From Aspidapion aeneum (lineage: Eukaryota > Arthropoda > Insecta > Coleoptera > Brentidae): 64,000 nt of DNA. Below the pieces are notes generated by a model, which worked only from the letters and a program-made list of their open reading frames with translations, made no database searches and was not told the DNA's origin. The position numbers and the translations under genes are program-made. The stretch spans positions 174,947,287 to 175,011,286 of the forward strand of contig OY755038.1 in the NCBI GenBank assembly GCA_963576565.1, read 5' to 3'. Of the stretch, positions 1-11,059 are shown one piece after another; the stretch's first letter is position 1; the number at the start of each line of letters is the position of its first letter.

Positions 1-977
1 CAAATTAGAAAAATCAAGCATTACCTACCTAAAACCCGTATAAAGGGACTGTATACGACCCCCACTCGCAACACGCGTAGTTATTAGCGAAACGCACTGC
101 GCGGCACTTACCTCCACGGACGACTTTAATTGAATGTAAGATTCGGCCTTCGCGAATAGGGCAAATTTCTCAAAATTCAAGATCGACAACATCCGATCTT
201 TCCCGAAGCTCTTTTTTTCTTAAACTTGTGAAGAATTTGCTGCTGTAGCAGGAAAGTTTTTTCGCTGGAATGACAAAGTAGCTTTTGCCAAGATGTCTTT
301 GCAATTCTAGCGAAATTTTTAGCTGGGCTAGCAAAGCTCTTTATACTAAAAAGACAGCATAAAGTCACTCTGCTGTGACACAAAAGAAACATAGCTGAGC
401 TAGCTAAAAAATTTGGAATTAAATTCTGGAAAGTAGACTTTTCTAGTACACGAAAGTCGCTTTGAAATACCAACAAATTTTTTTGCTATTCCAGCTAAAA
501 AAACTTCGAAAGGTTCTTTCCTGGCACCGTTTCCTCAGTGTAGAGTAATAAAAATATAAAGAGAAGTAATCAACCGCGGCCCCGTGTAAATTTTCCCTAT
601 TCGTGGCGGTCATTCCTGAAAACTTAGAATTTACAGAATCTCCGGCGATGGCAACATAGCTGCGTCACTGGAATCATCTCGTTAAAACCAAAGTGCGCTG
701 AATTTTCACAATATTTTCATAAACATAGCACTTCTTGATTATTTTTCCGTCCAACTAAGTTCTTTTTTACAAAAATAAAACTCAACACACAGTAAAAAAA
801 CACCAAAAATTCAATACACCGGGTCCGACGGCCAAGACAACACTGCATTTAATACAAACACATGTTACTGTCAGTGTCGACCTTAGAGCTTAGGAAAATC
901 TGGGCTAACCTTTCACGACTTGAGGACTCACCTAATTAAACTTGTTGCCATTATATAAGTGAAAAAATAATATTTTG
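1..977. other. No gene recognised (AT-rich, non-coding)
   Basis: I see no conserved protein motif, RNA gene or clear repeat here. The longest open frame (177-476, minus) is low-complexity and resembles nothing I know. It is probably chance. Confidence 0.5.
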
Positions 978-1037
978 TTTGAAACTCGTAGAAAATGATT
1001 GAGTAGAAATAAAACTTTGGACTTCCATTGTCTTTAT
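978..1037 (-). mobile_element. Penelope-like element, terminal fragment (first piece of an interrupted copy)
   Basis: The 60 bases starting TTTGAAACTCGTAGAAAATG match the end of the full Penelope element at 46423 onward, with a few substitutions. The match stops at TCTTTAT and resumes about 1.5 kb later at about 2546, so the copy was split by a later insertion. Confidence 0.8.
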
Positions 1038-1042
1038 CTGAG

Positions 1043-1082
1043 GGCACGGCAGTGCCTCACCAAGTTTGCACTGCCGTACCAT
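1043..1082. repeat. Short hairpin at the start of the nested insertion
   Basis: GGCACGGCAGTGC and GCACTGCCGTACC form an imperfect inverted repeat around a short loop. It lies a few bases inside the left edge of the insertion in the Penelope copy, so it could be part of that element's terminal structure. The element type is unknown. Confidence 0.5.
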
Positions 1083-1313
1083 CTTTTCTTGAAACATTTC
1101 CGCCCATATTTGACCTATCTAAAACTCTACTTCGGAAAGAGCTACGAATCTCATAATTTGCACAGTCATAGACCTTCATAGAGTTAACAATCACTCCAAG
1201 TTTTATGGACTTCTATAAAGTGGTAAAGTAGTTACGAAATTTCAAAAAACGTCGAAATTGCCACTCACTCCCTGACTCACTCACTCATGTATAGATCATC
1301 AAAATTCTACTGT

Positions 1314-2092
1314 ACTTCCAGATATGCTACAGAGCTGAAATTTGGCAGACTGATAGAAACAATGACCAAACCCCTGGAAAAAATCAAAAAGCCCCAAAAT
1401 TCTAATTTACTCCCCTCCCTTACATACATGTAAAATTATTTAAAAGTAACGTGACCCACTTCTAGAAATGCTAGAGAGCTGAGCTTTGGCAGCCTAATAG
1501 AAACTATGAAAAAACTATAGGAAAAAATTATAACACCCCAAAATTCTAATTTACTTCCCTCCCATATAAATGTAAAGTTATGTAAAATTAACACTGCCCA
1601 CTTCCAGAAACGCTAGAGAGCTGAGCTTTTTAAGACTGAAAGACACTATGATAAAACTATAGGAAAAAATTTAAGAACACCAATATTTTAATTTACTTCC
1701 CTCTCTTAGAAATGTAAATTTATATAAAAGTAACATTGCCCACTTCCAGAAACGCTAGAGAGCTAAGCTTTGGAAGGCTGAAGGAAACTATGATAAAACC
1801 ATGGGAAAAATTTTAAAAACCCCAAAAATTTTCATTTACTCTCCTTCCCTATAAATGTCAAGTTATGTAAAAGTAACATTATCCACTTCCAGAAACGCTA
1901 GAGAGCTGAGCATTGGAAGACTGATAGAAACTATGATAAAACTTTAGGAAAAAATTTAAAAACACGAACATTTTAATTTACTTCCGAGTAACACTGTCCA
2001 CTTTCAGAAACGCTAGATAGCTGAGCTTTGGAAGGCTGATAAAAGAACTATGATAAAACCATGGGAAAAAATTTTAAAACCTCAAAATTTTA
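1314..2092 (+). repeat. Tandem array, about six units of about 142 bp
   Basis: A segment beginning ACTTCCAGAAACGCTAGAGA recurs at about 1314, 1458, 1600, 1742, 1885 and 2000. Spacings are 144, 142, 142, 143 and 115 bases, and the last full unit has an internal deletion. Each unit continues with an A-rich stretch and a TAATTTACTTCCCTCCC-like segment. The units differ by scattered substitutions, so the array is not very recent. No coding potential is evident. Confidence 0.85.
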
Positions 2093-2191
2093 AGTAGGGC
2101 ATTGCAAAAGTTTTGAACAATATTCCGCATATTTTACTATTTTAAAAATTAAATATTATTCAATTCCTTTCAAAAAGAAGTGAAATCATGC

Positions 2192-2541
2192 CAAAAACAT
2201 TTTATGTAAAAAAAAGCCAAGTACGCGGCATTCCGTAAAAAGAATTGAGATAAAAGAAAGTCAAGTTCTTCAATACAAATTTCAAAATGAAAGTAAGAAA
2301 CTAGTTTGGAAATGTTTTTCTAAACTTGGCTATTACGGCTGTAAATGACCCTTAGGCACAGTGCTAAATTGAACATAAAGAAGTTTGGCTGTAATAGCAA
2401 AGTTTAGAAAAACATTTCCAACTAGTAAAAATCTTTCATTATGAAATTTGTATTGGAGAACTTGGCCTTACTTTTATCTCAATTCTTTTTACGGAATGCC
2501 ATTTTGGCGTACTTGGCTCTTTTTTACATGAAATGTTTTTG
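2192..2541. repeat. Fold-back repeat, arms of about 150 bp
   Basis: The left arm (about 2192-2345) and right arm (about 2380-2541) are reverse complements with few mismatches. For example CAAAAACATTTTATGTAAAA on the left is answered by TTTTACATGAAATGTTTTTG on the right. The loop is only about 40 bases. No open frame is present. It looks like a MITE or fold-back element and abuts the point where the interrupted Penelope copy resumes. Confidence 0.85.
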
Positions 2542-2545
2542 TTTT

Positions 2546-3195
2546 AATTTATTTTAAACAGGACGTTTCAGTAAGTATCTCTAACCGTTTTCAAGTGTAA
2601 ACTAAACAATCCAGTCTAAAGGCTACTACTTATAGTACTTGGTGTGCAGTCGGCCCGCCCCCTTTTTACCTTCCTAGCCCGCACCGCAACGGCTAGAGAA
2701 GGTATTGTTTTCGACAAAAAATTTTTTTTGAGATAACACCGAAAATGTGTATTTGGGTGTATTTTATTTTGCAGTTGTGTGTGTATGTATGTATATCTCT
2801 CCGTAACGCGATAGCTCCTAAACCGCTTAACTGATTTACATGAAATTTTCAGATAAAATAGCACTGGATACTGCAACGAGCTGATTAGATTTTAGTCAAA
2901 ATTCATCAAGGCTAATGACAGTTTTTTGACTGTTAAAAAGTTTAAAAAATGCTAACTTTTTAACGGAACGTCGCATCAATATGCGGTTTTCAGAATATAG
3001 TAGCGAGCGTTTTTTTTTAAATATGTTATAACAGAAAAGTTTGTAGGAGCTTTCATTTCGGAGATATTTACAAAAAACTGTTTTCAAGGTTGATATAACG
3101 TGGAGTGTGCTAATGGGCTAGGAAGGTATAGATCCGTCATGGATCCATTTATTTTATTCTAAGACGCTTGTTTTCCTTTAGGTGTGGTTTCACAC
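2546..3195 (-). mobile_element. Penelope-like element, second piece of the interrupted copy
   Basis: From about 2546 the sequence again matches the 3' part of the Penelope element at 46490-46660: the GACGTTTC box, the CTCTAACCG segment and the CTTGGTGTGCAGTC segment. It is interrupted at 2667-3128 by a 462-bp inverted-repeat element and then runs a further 30-40 bases (AAGACGCTTGTTTTCC) before the match is lost. It holds the element tail and the last codons of its protein, with no functional gene. Confidence 0.75.
2667..3128. mobile_element. 462-bp element with perfect 14-bp terminal inverted repeats
   Basis: It starts TACCTTCCTAGCCC and ends GGGCTAGGAAGGTA, exact reverse complements. The left end also forms a local hairpin with GGCTAGAGAAGGTA about 25 bases inside. 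Its body is shared with a second, interrupted copy at 58690-60310. No transposase frame is present, so this is probably a non-autonomous DNA transposon. A TA duplication is possible but not certain. Confidence 0.75.
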
Positions 3196-3199
3196 AGAA

Positions 3200-3857
3200 A
3201 AACTACAAAACTACTAAATACTTAGAGAAAATTATCCTATGAAATTCTCGTTTGGATGGTTAATAGTGCTTCAACTCTCCAAACAGAAAAGCCGCATTTT
3301 AAAATAATAAAATAGAATATCCTTTATACCGGTTAAAACTGTTGGAACAATGACTAATAGTTAATCGTCCTCCACAATAGGAAAAAGGATTCCCTTTTTA
3401 CCTGGGGATATAGTCCAAGTAGCTCAAAACGAAACCCGGTCCTGCTAACACGAAATCCGTAATATGATGTCATACACCTGTTGCCACGTCCTGAAAAAAT
3501 GGTGGGAAAAGGGGCCGTTCATAAATTATGTTGTCTAAATTAATTTTTATCGCAGGATGTAATAAGAAATACACAGCATTAAACGACGCGACGCGGACTA
3601 ATGGCGCATGACAAATTATCGCACGGTTTGAATAGCCTAACTAACTCAAAGCACTATATATTTTGGTAAGGTATGAAGTTAAACCTTACTTATTATTTAT
3701 AAAATTTTACAGAGGCAGAGGAGGCGGCAACAGCGGAAACGCTACATTGTTTACCAACAAATGAATAAATGACGGGCCTACTACTTCTACTATTTTATTA
3801 CTCTGAGGTTAATATCTTTAATTTTTACTATTAGATAAAAGTTCATTGTTAAACTAA
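3200..3857. other. No gene recognised
   Basis: AT-rich spacer. At 3511-3531 it contains a GGGGCCGTTCATAAATTATG segment. A similar GGGGTCGTTCATAAATTACG segment recurs at 45889 and, with one change, at 61217. This suggests a further old dispersed repeat whose limits I cannot define. Confidence 0.4.
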
Positions 3858-3859
3858 TA

Positions 3860-4135
3860 GGGACCTATTGCAATAAAGCCAGGCACAAATTGTGCCGGGC
3901 ACTATATTGACAGTTTCGCATTAAAAACTGACAGTTGATCTTTCAAAATTGACATACCAAAGTCGAATTTAGAAATCCAGTCCTTTATTTTCCATTAATA
4001 GTGGCGTCACTATTAATTTCTACTCTTATAATACACAATGGCCTAATTTTGAAAGAAGACAGCTGTTCTTATAATGCGAAACTGTCAATATAGTGCCCAG
4101 CACAATTTGTGCCTGGCTTTATTGCAATAGGTCCC
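3860..4135. mobile_element. MITE family 1, copy 1 (276 bp, TA target)
   Basis: The terminal inverted repeats begin GGGACCTATTGCAATAAAGC and end with its reverse complement. They are flanked by TA on both sides (3858-3859 and 4136-4137). Inverted similarity extends well inward (GCCAGGCACAAATTGTGCC on both sides, then a TGACAGTT block). The length, lack of coding sequence and TA target fit a Tc1/mariner-type MITE. Further copies lie at 11485, 50986 and 62815, with fragments at 46317 and 58227. Confidence 0.9.
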
Positions 4136-4137
4136 TA

Positions 4138-5792
4138 ATATAATTTTTCAAATATGTATTCTATATATTGGACTGAAAAAGTATGTATCATTACGTATCA
4201 ATTGCGTTTGTGACTTTATTATTTCAATCATGTGTATCAGGGGTTATATTTGTGCTACATTGAGCTGCCGGTTCTTGCCGGAGTATGAGCTATGTTTTAT
4301 TGTTTCAGCGTTGGCGCAATGGAAATGGCCGACGTAATTTATTTAACGTGTGGCACAAGACTCTGGTTTGACAGGATAAAAATCAATCCGTTTTTAACTA
4401 TGTATGTGAAAATAGTAAATATAAAGACTACGATAAAGAATATCAGTGCATGGTAAAAAAACCTTGCAAAATTTTATAGTGATTAATCTATATTTATCTA
4501 TAGTATAGCTAGATTAATAAATTTATTTAAATTTTTATGAAAAAAAATAAATATAAATAAAAAAGAGCTTGAAGCTAATTACGTACACACAATCAAAATA
4601 TCAATTTTTCAAGTTATTTGCTTAAGGCGAAAAAAACGATATGCGACAAATTTTTGGAGGCAACTATACCATCTCCACAATGCACAGTATATTAAAATCA
4701 CATTTTTTATACGCTAGTTGACATTTTCTAACTTTCAGCATCAATTTGTCAAAATTACAACCGTAAAATAATTTCGATCGACAAGCTGACCACCGTGCAT
4801 CACTGAAATCCTCTACACTTATTGTTTTTGTATGGCGCAAATAATTAATAAATGTATTGCCGCTTAATGGGATAAATACGCCTACGCAAATACCTAGATG
4901 GCGTCCAATATGACTCTTATAGTGGAAATCTGGAAAGTAAAGACCATCCAGCTACACGGCAAAAGGCAAAAACTTTATTCGCCCGCCAAACCCGTTGCTG
5001 ACAGGACCTTTGACGCGCAGGCCCTAAGATTCGCCAGAAACGATCGCAACGCGGCAACAGTTTAAAATTCTGTCGACTCAAAATAAATATTTTCTGTTTT
5101 TTTTTTATGATGAAATTGAATTTTTAACGACATTTGGAACATAAAACGCCCTACAAATAAACGTTAAAACCCGATTGTTAAAGTAAAGCAGTTTTTATTG
5201 TTTATTCAAGGTGCGAAAAGTGCACTCTAAGCGAAATAAAAACTATTGTATATACATAACTAGTAATATCTTCTTGTTAAAAAAGTTTGATTAATAGTGA
5301 ATCTCGGTGCATGGAAGTTTATAATATAAAGTGTCTGATGTCGGTAAAGATTTAATCTCAAATATTGTGTATAAAAAGATAAAAGTTTAAGCTTTTGCAA
5401 ATACGTACCTGTTAACTTATATGACATATAACTGTGTAGGTAGTTTCAAAATTAACTTTATAAGTACTTATACTTAGTCTTAAAGTGTGTATCAAGAACT
5501 AAGCAAAAACAATGCAAAAATGTATTACCTACCTACTTAGGGTAAGTTCCTTTTATTTTTAAAAACACGTTAAAATGTAAAAAATAATTAAAAATTGTTT
5601 CCGCTAATTTCTAAGATATCAGGAAATCAGTGGCATCTCTTGAAGGCCGCACAAAAAAACTCGAAGGGAAAATATAGGTAAGAACATTTCAAAGATAACA
5701 TATTTAGGGCGACGACTTTAAATGCAACCATGTTATCATTGAAGCAGGGCTGATCTAGGAAATTCATTTGGGGGAGATGGCATTAACGATGA
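4138..5792. other. No gene recognised
   Basis: AT-rich non-coding DNA with short GTAGGTAC/TACCTACC motifs. I see no conserved frame, tandem array or inverted-repeat pair. Confidence 0.4.
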
Positions 5793-6779
5793 CTAGATAG
5801 GGGAAAGAAGAGCAAAATGGGATACTTAATTTTATATGCTTATTTCTACTATTAAATGAGCGATTTAGAACTCATGCTTTTATTTTTAGTTTTGTAAAAA
5901 GTTTACTTTGCCCCATTTTGCCCCGCATACAGAGGGGGGCCCTGGCCCTTCCAATTTTTTAAAACTACATAATATTCTATCAAAATCTATAATATGTTTG
6001 TAAAATGCAAAAAATTTTATTTACTTTAGAAGTTTTACAAACCCCCTACTATTTAAGATAACGCGCCGCCGCTGCCCGCATACGGGGTTAAATGGGATAA
6101 TTTTAGTGTGTAATTTAGAATCAATATTTTTGTAAAATAAGTTTTATTTATTAAAATACTTATTTAAAAAATAAAAAGTTTTAATAAAAAATACATTTAT
6201 AATAGATAATTAAATTTAGTATTTACAAAATGTATAAAGAATTACAGTGACCTAGTCATTGCTGTCGCCTCTCCTACACGAATTTGGCGCCAATTTCATG
6301 CAAAGACAACATAAAATACAGCTTTCAGTGATGGTACCAAAAAAAAAAGAAAAATTTGGGGCAAAATGGGGTATAAGTTACTATGTATAACAAGGTATCT
6401 CGTTTTGCCCCAACCCCAAACCACGAGTTAAATTCAAATAAAAATCATACAGAGTAAAAGGCTAATTTTACGGGCAACGCGTTCAATTATGAATAATACA
6501 CATCGTCACTAATTGTTCAAAGTAAACAGAATTATGAAAAGTCTAAAACATATGCTTACTGTCACAAAATTTGCAAGCTATTTTAACAATAAACAGCGCA
6601 CAGCATCACATGTTGATCAAAAACCAACTTAAGCTCAGCACCAATAATATTGCAGAGAGTTGAACCAGTCATGGGGATTATATATCTGATATTAAGAGGT
6701 TTTATTCTTGCGCAGTTTAGCTAAAACTGCGGTATCCCGTTTTACCCCTGAATCCCATTTTGCCCCTCTTCTCCTATAG
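5793..6779. mobile_element. Inverted-repeat element with repeated GGGGCAAAATGGG motif
   Basis: The left end (5793-5823, GGGGAAAGAAGAGCAAAATG) and right end (6752-6779) are imperfect inverted repeats of about 28 bases. The core GGGGCAAAATGGG, or its complement, recurs internally near 5913, 6082, 6358, 6402 and 6731. Such subterminal repeats are typical of transposase binding sites. No transposase frame remains. The superfamily is undetermined. Confidence 0.65.
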
Positions 6780-7211
6780 ACTTTTCACATTTTGCATAAA
6801 ACTATTTGAATTAGTAACTAGTGGGAATGGGGCGATTCGCCACATTTTGTTTTAATTGATAATAATTTTACTTCGTATTGTATGTTGATTTTTGCTTTTA
6901 TTTAAAATTTTGCGACAGTTTTGCAAGCACTTTCCGATGAGTTACAGATTTTACATTTGACAGGTTTATATAGTTCCGGTGTCAATTCGATTCATTATTA
7001 ATAAATTCCGGACTTTTCGATTTATGAACCGATATGTAATAAATATGGAATTTGGGGGAGTGTTAATGCGCTAAATTTGATTTGGGAACTTGATTTAAAA
7101 TTTTTTATATAATAGCGGGTCCAAAATAGCGGACTCTTATATGTTATTTTGAGTTTCGGGGTGTCTATTTTAGGATTTAATCCATAATATTGGTTCATAA
7201 ATGAAAAAGTT

Positions 7212-8035
7212 CTAAAAGTTCACTAGTTTAAGACTACAACAATTTTAAAAGATGACGCTTAAGGCAAGACAAAATGTCTATACATACTTTTTTAACAGCT
7301 AAACTACAATAAACAACACTAAACACTTTCACACAATATTATGGCAAATTCTTTTGGTAAAAAAGTGCAGCACTGGTGTGCCACTAGTGCAGTTTTCGTA
7401 TTCTTTTGGGAAAACTAGTGCAATTTTTTGTATTTTTTTGACCCACGGACAAGCCCAGTGTTGCACTCAGTGCACATTTTTTGGCACGGGCTCTTCGAGC
7501 TCGTGTTGCACTAGTTCACTTTTGTATTCTTTTGAAACTGCACTGGAGCAATTTTTTGACAGCACCAAAACAGTGTCAGTGGACCACGAGTGACCCACTA
7601 ACTTTCCCGTGATCGTGAAAGATCAGAGAGGGAGAGAGAGAGAGAGAGTTCATTAACTGGTTTTTAAAGTGAGGCCAAAGCACTCCTGGATAGATTTTGT
7701 CGAAGTGAAAAATGTCGCCAATAGGTGGTGCTGTTTCTAGTAAAATCTCAAAAATAGTTGATAGAAAAGCCATGCAAGTCGCGTTTTAAAATTCGTGTAA
7801 AAAGTTCGAACCTAATGTGATTTTGACGTTGATAAAAGTCTACTTGGAATTCACTTGAAAATAACATAAAAACATTGCTGTTTTGATTTGAAAATGGCTT
7901 TATTACAACTTCGTTTTTAGCAGCGTTATTTTTTATAACGAAAATAAACGTTTTTTTCTAGCAGCTTTTAAAATCAACGTTTTCTTTTCTCATGCGTTTT
8001 TTACGTGTTAAACACGTGGTTGTGCTATGTTGGTA
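7212..8035 (+). repeat. Dispersed repeat family A, copy 1
   Basis: Blocks such as TTCACTAGTTTAAGACTACA, AAAACATTGCTGTTTTGATT and the end ACGTGTTAAACACGTG recur in inverse orientation at 56893-57450 and in the same orientation at 60310-60515. This copy has about 250 extra bases (about 7343-7600) with short internal repeats of an ACTAGTGCAATTTTT type. No coding sequence. Probably a non-autonomous transposon or part of one. Confidence 0.75.
7625..7648 (+). repeat. GA-rich simple repeat
   Basis: An almost pure run of alternating G and A, about 24 bases. Confidence 0.9.
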
Positions 8036-8521
8036 TCGACCTAAACACCCCGGTGTTCTAAAACTTAATAAGACATATCGTTTTATAAATGGCAAAGTCC
8101 TCCATTTTGAATTTTTCTAAAGTTTGATTCAAAAAACATAATTAGCGATGTTAAACACATATCTATCAATTTATAAATACATAGCATATTCCGCAATTTT
8201 TTTTTTGAGTTAGCTCTCTTGACCTCCCTATAAAGTTCTAAGTTTGATATATATCGGTTTATAAATGAAAAATTCCGCCATTTTAAACCTCCAATTATTT
8301 TAAACACAATAAAAAAGTACGCCATTTTAGATCCGCCATTGTGAATGTTTTTTTTAATACAAGATATTAAATTGCATTGTGATCGGAACTCTCTAATATA
8401 TCTATGAATAAAATCTGTAGCTCATCGGAAAGTACTTGAAAAAACTGTCGCATGAACACAAACTAATAACCGTTTAATTCACAAAATTGCAAACTAAAAC
8501 CATGGCCGCATCCAAGGGGGA

Positions 8522-8557
8522 GGCGCGGTGGGCGCGGTGGGCGCGGTGGGCGCGGGG
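8522..8557 (+). repeat. GC-rich 9-bp tandem repeat
   Basis: About four units of GGCGCGGTG, in a GC-rich patch that stands out strongly from the AT-rich surroundings and is followed by C-runs. No gene context is visible. Confidence 0.85.
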
Positions 8558-8559
8558 CC

Positions 8560-10175
8560 CGAACCCCCCTAAACCTAAGATCTCCCCCAAAGCTAAAACT
8601 ATGGCGGCGAGTTCTTGTCTCAGAGCAGCAATGGGTTGGCCATGTACCGAATCTGGTTAGCAGCGAGTTAGCCGGGCGGCGCGGCGACGAGTCGGCAGCG
8701 GCGAATTGTCCTAGACCCTGATCAGGAGATGTATCTTGCGTATCAAAACTGACTATAGTATGGGATTTGAGGATGGAATTTTGCCATTCCCCCCCGTAGA
8801 TCTGCGCCTGATTGATGGAATGATGCCTCTAGCAGAGTCGTATTTAGTTTTTCGGAAAAAAAGCGTCTATTAAATTTTTCAACGGGCTTTCTTGACGACG
8901 CAAAAATTTTTAAATGCAAAATTTTAATTTTCAGAGAGGTTGACTTAACCCGACTTGTGGTAAATCATTCCAAAGCCATAAAAAATAAAAACAACTGTTT
9001 AATTTTTTTTTCACACACCGTTAATTAAAATGTTAAAGAATAAATTTTTTCAATGTTGACTTGGTTTTTTAAAGAAATCAAAACCCCATCAATAATTTTT
9101 TTTACATTTAAATGTTGTATGTATAGTTTTTGCAAAGTCACCTGAAATGCTCCTAATACGGGGTTCTATCGATTTCATGATATTTTGCTTCAATCTGCCC
9201 TTCAAAAGTTATCCAAATTCATATAAAATCTTTCTGGTATAATTTCAACCCTGCCGACAGAGAAAAGGCGCGACTCTTTGCGGGCCGACGACAAAGGGTT
9301 TTCTGACCGACCCAGCACAGGTGGCTAGACGGCATTTGATTGGCAGATTTTTTTGAGATGCGCTTTTATTTGCTTTCAGGTGTTCTTTGCGGGATTTCTT
9401 TAGTCGGCAGTATGCAGAGTTAGAAAATGAATCAGTGTCGTTTCTGTAGGTATAGGAATAGAAAGTTTTATTATCTATTTTTATTTCTTTAGTTTACGCC
9501 ATAATTAAATGAAATAATTTTCATGAGTATATCTACCGCCGCCCATGTCACTTTCTTTAAAGGATATGCCGATGGTTGGCTTTAACCTTTGTTCAACTGA
9601 CTTTGCAAAAACTATACCAAAAAATTTTGTTATTTTCCTTTTCCAAGTAAAAAATCAAAATAAATAAAAATATATTTTTTTGATACTTTAATTGATCTTC
9701 GTTGAAAGAATGCCATGGTTTTTCTCACTTTTATAAGCTTTCAAACTACAAGTGGAGTCATCGCCTCTGAAAAAAATATTAAATGTGTATAATCCCTTTT
9801 TCGGGGCTCCGACTAAAAATGTTTGTCAGTGTTTTTTGTTTTTTTTTTTCTGAAAAACGAGGAAACATCAAGCCATACCACGTAGAGCTACAAAAAGTTT
9901 TATTCGATTAAGATTTGTGCGTAGAGCGGGCTGTTATCCGCCCGAGGCACGGATCATCGGTAATCCGTGACATAGGTAACCATAATCCAATAAAAGCTAA
10001 ATCCCGCGGTTCCTTAGAAGTGTTGAATAATTTTTCTTTTAAAAAAGTAAGATATGCAGTCACCGACAAAAAATTTATTCAAAAATAAAAAATAATTAGA
10101 TGTATCGTATATAGAATAAAGAATAATTTAAATTAGAATGCGGACAAATTTGAGATATGGCAAAAAAACCCAATA
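8560..10175. other. No gene recognised
   Basis: Mostly AT-rich, with two short GC-richer patches (about 8625-8720 and 9245-9350). I found no conserved frame. A small hairpin (CACGGAT...ATCCGTG) lies near 9950. Confidence 0.4.
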
Positions 10176-10282
10176 CAGTGAAACTTCCTATAAGCGGACA
10201 CTCACGGTTCCGTCGATTTTGTCCGCTTATTGGAGGTGTCCGCTTATGAGAGGGAACTGCGAAATTTTAATATATATTTATT

Positions 10283-10417
10283 AACAATTTCCGCTGCTTG
10301 AGTTTTTCCGATATTAAATTTTTCAGCGATCTTTCGCGCTGATTAATGTTCCTTCTCCGAAACGGTAACAACTTCCATTTTTTCACGAAAACTAAGAAAT
10401 TTTTTACTAGGCGCCAT
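10283..10417 (-). pseudogene. pogo/Tigger transposase, N-terminal helix-turn-helix remnant
   Basis: Translated from the ATG at 10417, the frame gives a lysine-rich start (MAPSKKFLSFREKMEVV), then an in-frame TAA after about 24 codons. It then gives SARKIAEKFNIGKTQAAEIV, a typical helix-turn-helix of pogo/CENP-B-like transposases that binds the element ends. The catalytic DDE domain is absent. The fragment sits inside matching terminal repeats, which supports the assignment. It is non-functional because of the internal stop and the loss of the rest of the gene. Confidence 0.8.
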
Positions 10418-10519
10418 TTCAAAAAGATCTATTACTACCCAGCTGAACAATAAAAATTAAACACAGCAGTCCCGCCGAATAAAATATGTTGTAAATACGA
10501 CAGAAGTATTTAGTCTCCG

Positions 10520-10776
10520 CAGTGGCGGATCCAGGGGGGGGCACTAGGGGTACCTGCCCCCCCGAGAATTTTTTAAATATACAAAAAATGAGTAAAAAGT
10601 AATGTTTTTGCTAATAAAAATTCAAAATTTTTGCCTGCGGCGCATGAAAGTGTCTATTGTTTTTATCATCGAAATTACAACCACTGACTAATTCAATACA
10701 ATATATACCGTTTTTTACCAACAGGGAATGTCACCTAAAGTGCCCCCCCCGAGAAGCACTTCTGGATCCGCCCTTG
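10520..10776. mobile_element. hAT-type MITE (257 bp) with 8-bp target duplication
   Basis: It begins CAGTGGCGGATCCAG and ends CTTCTGGATCCGCCCTTG, imperfect inverted repeats. The 8 bases AGTCTCCG flank it on both sides (10512-10519 and 10777-10784), the signature of hAT transposition. It carries G- and C-runs near the ends and no gene. It landed in the pogo/Tigger remnant and is therefore younger. Confidence 0.92.
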
Positions 10777-11059
10777 AGTCTCCGCATTAAAACGGAAATA
10801 GGTAGTTCCCCGGTTGCAGAGTGCGTTGTTGCCAACACACTACATAATATTTATGCCCATGTCATGCAGCGTTCCGTCCCGTTGTCAGAGGTTCGCGTCC
10901 GGTTAAGGGAGGTTTCAGATTTTTTAACCAAAAAAAATTGTCCGCGTCCGGTTATTCGAGTGTCCGGTTATAGGAGTGAATTTTACAATCCAACAAATTT
11001 GTCCGCCTAAAGGGAGTGTCCGCTTAATAGAGGTGTCCGCAGGGAGATGTTTCACTGTA

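Larger units (their letters stand above)
6911..8452. mobile_element. Degenerate inverted-repeat element enclosing a dispersed repeat
   Basis: A roughly 43-base segment at 6911-6953 (TGCGACAGTTTTGCAAGCAC then TTTCCGATGAG) is the reverse complement of 8409-8452 with few changes. Weaker inverted similarity continues inward around AGTTCCG. The ends are old and no target duplication is clear. The interior contains repeat family A (7212-8035). Confidence 0.5.
10176..11057 (-). mobile_element. pogo/Tigger-type (Tc1/mariner) transposon remnant, 882 bp
   Basis: The ends are CAGTGAAAC and GTTTCACTG, each flanked by TA (10174-10175 and 11058-11059), as expected for pogo-like elements. The TAAGCGGACA-type subterminal motif repeats at both ends. 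The N-terminal part of a transposase survives on the minus strand (10283-10417), but most of the gene is gone. A 257-bp hAT-type MITE is inserted at 10520-10776. Confidence 0.85.

Noticed and set aside
7800..7815. GTTCGAAC-like words as a tRNA B box
   Set aside because: No matching A box or cloverleaf could be drawn at this or similar words in the window.
10657..11010. 117-codon plus-strand frame
   Set aside because: Runs across the boundary of the hAT-type MITE and the pogo remnant, so it cannot be a native gene.
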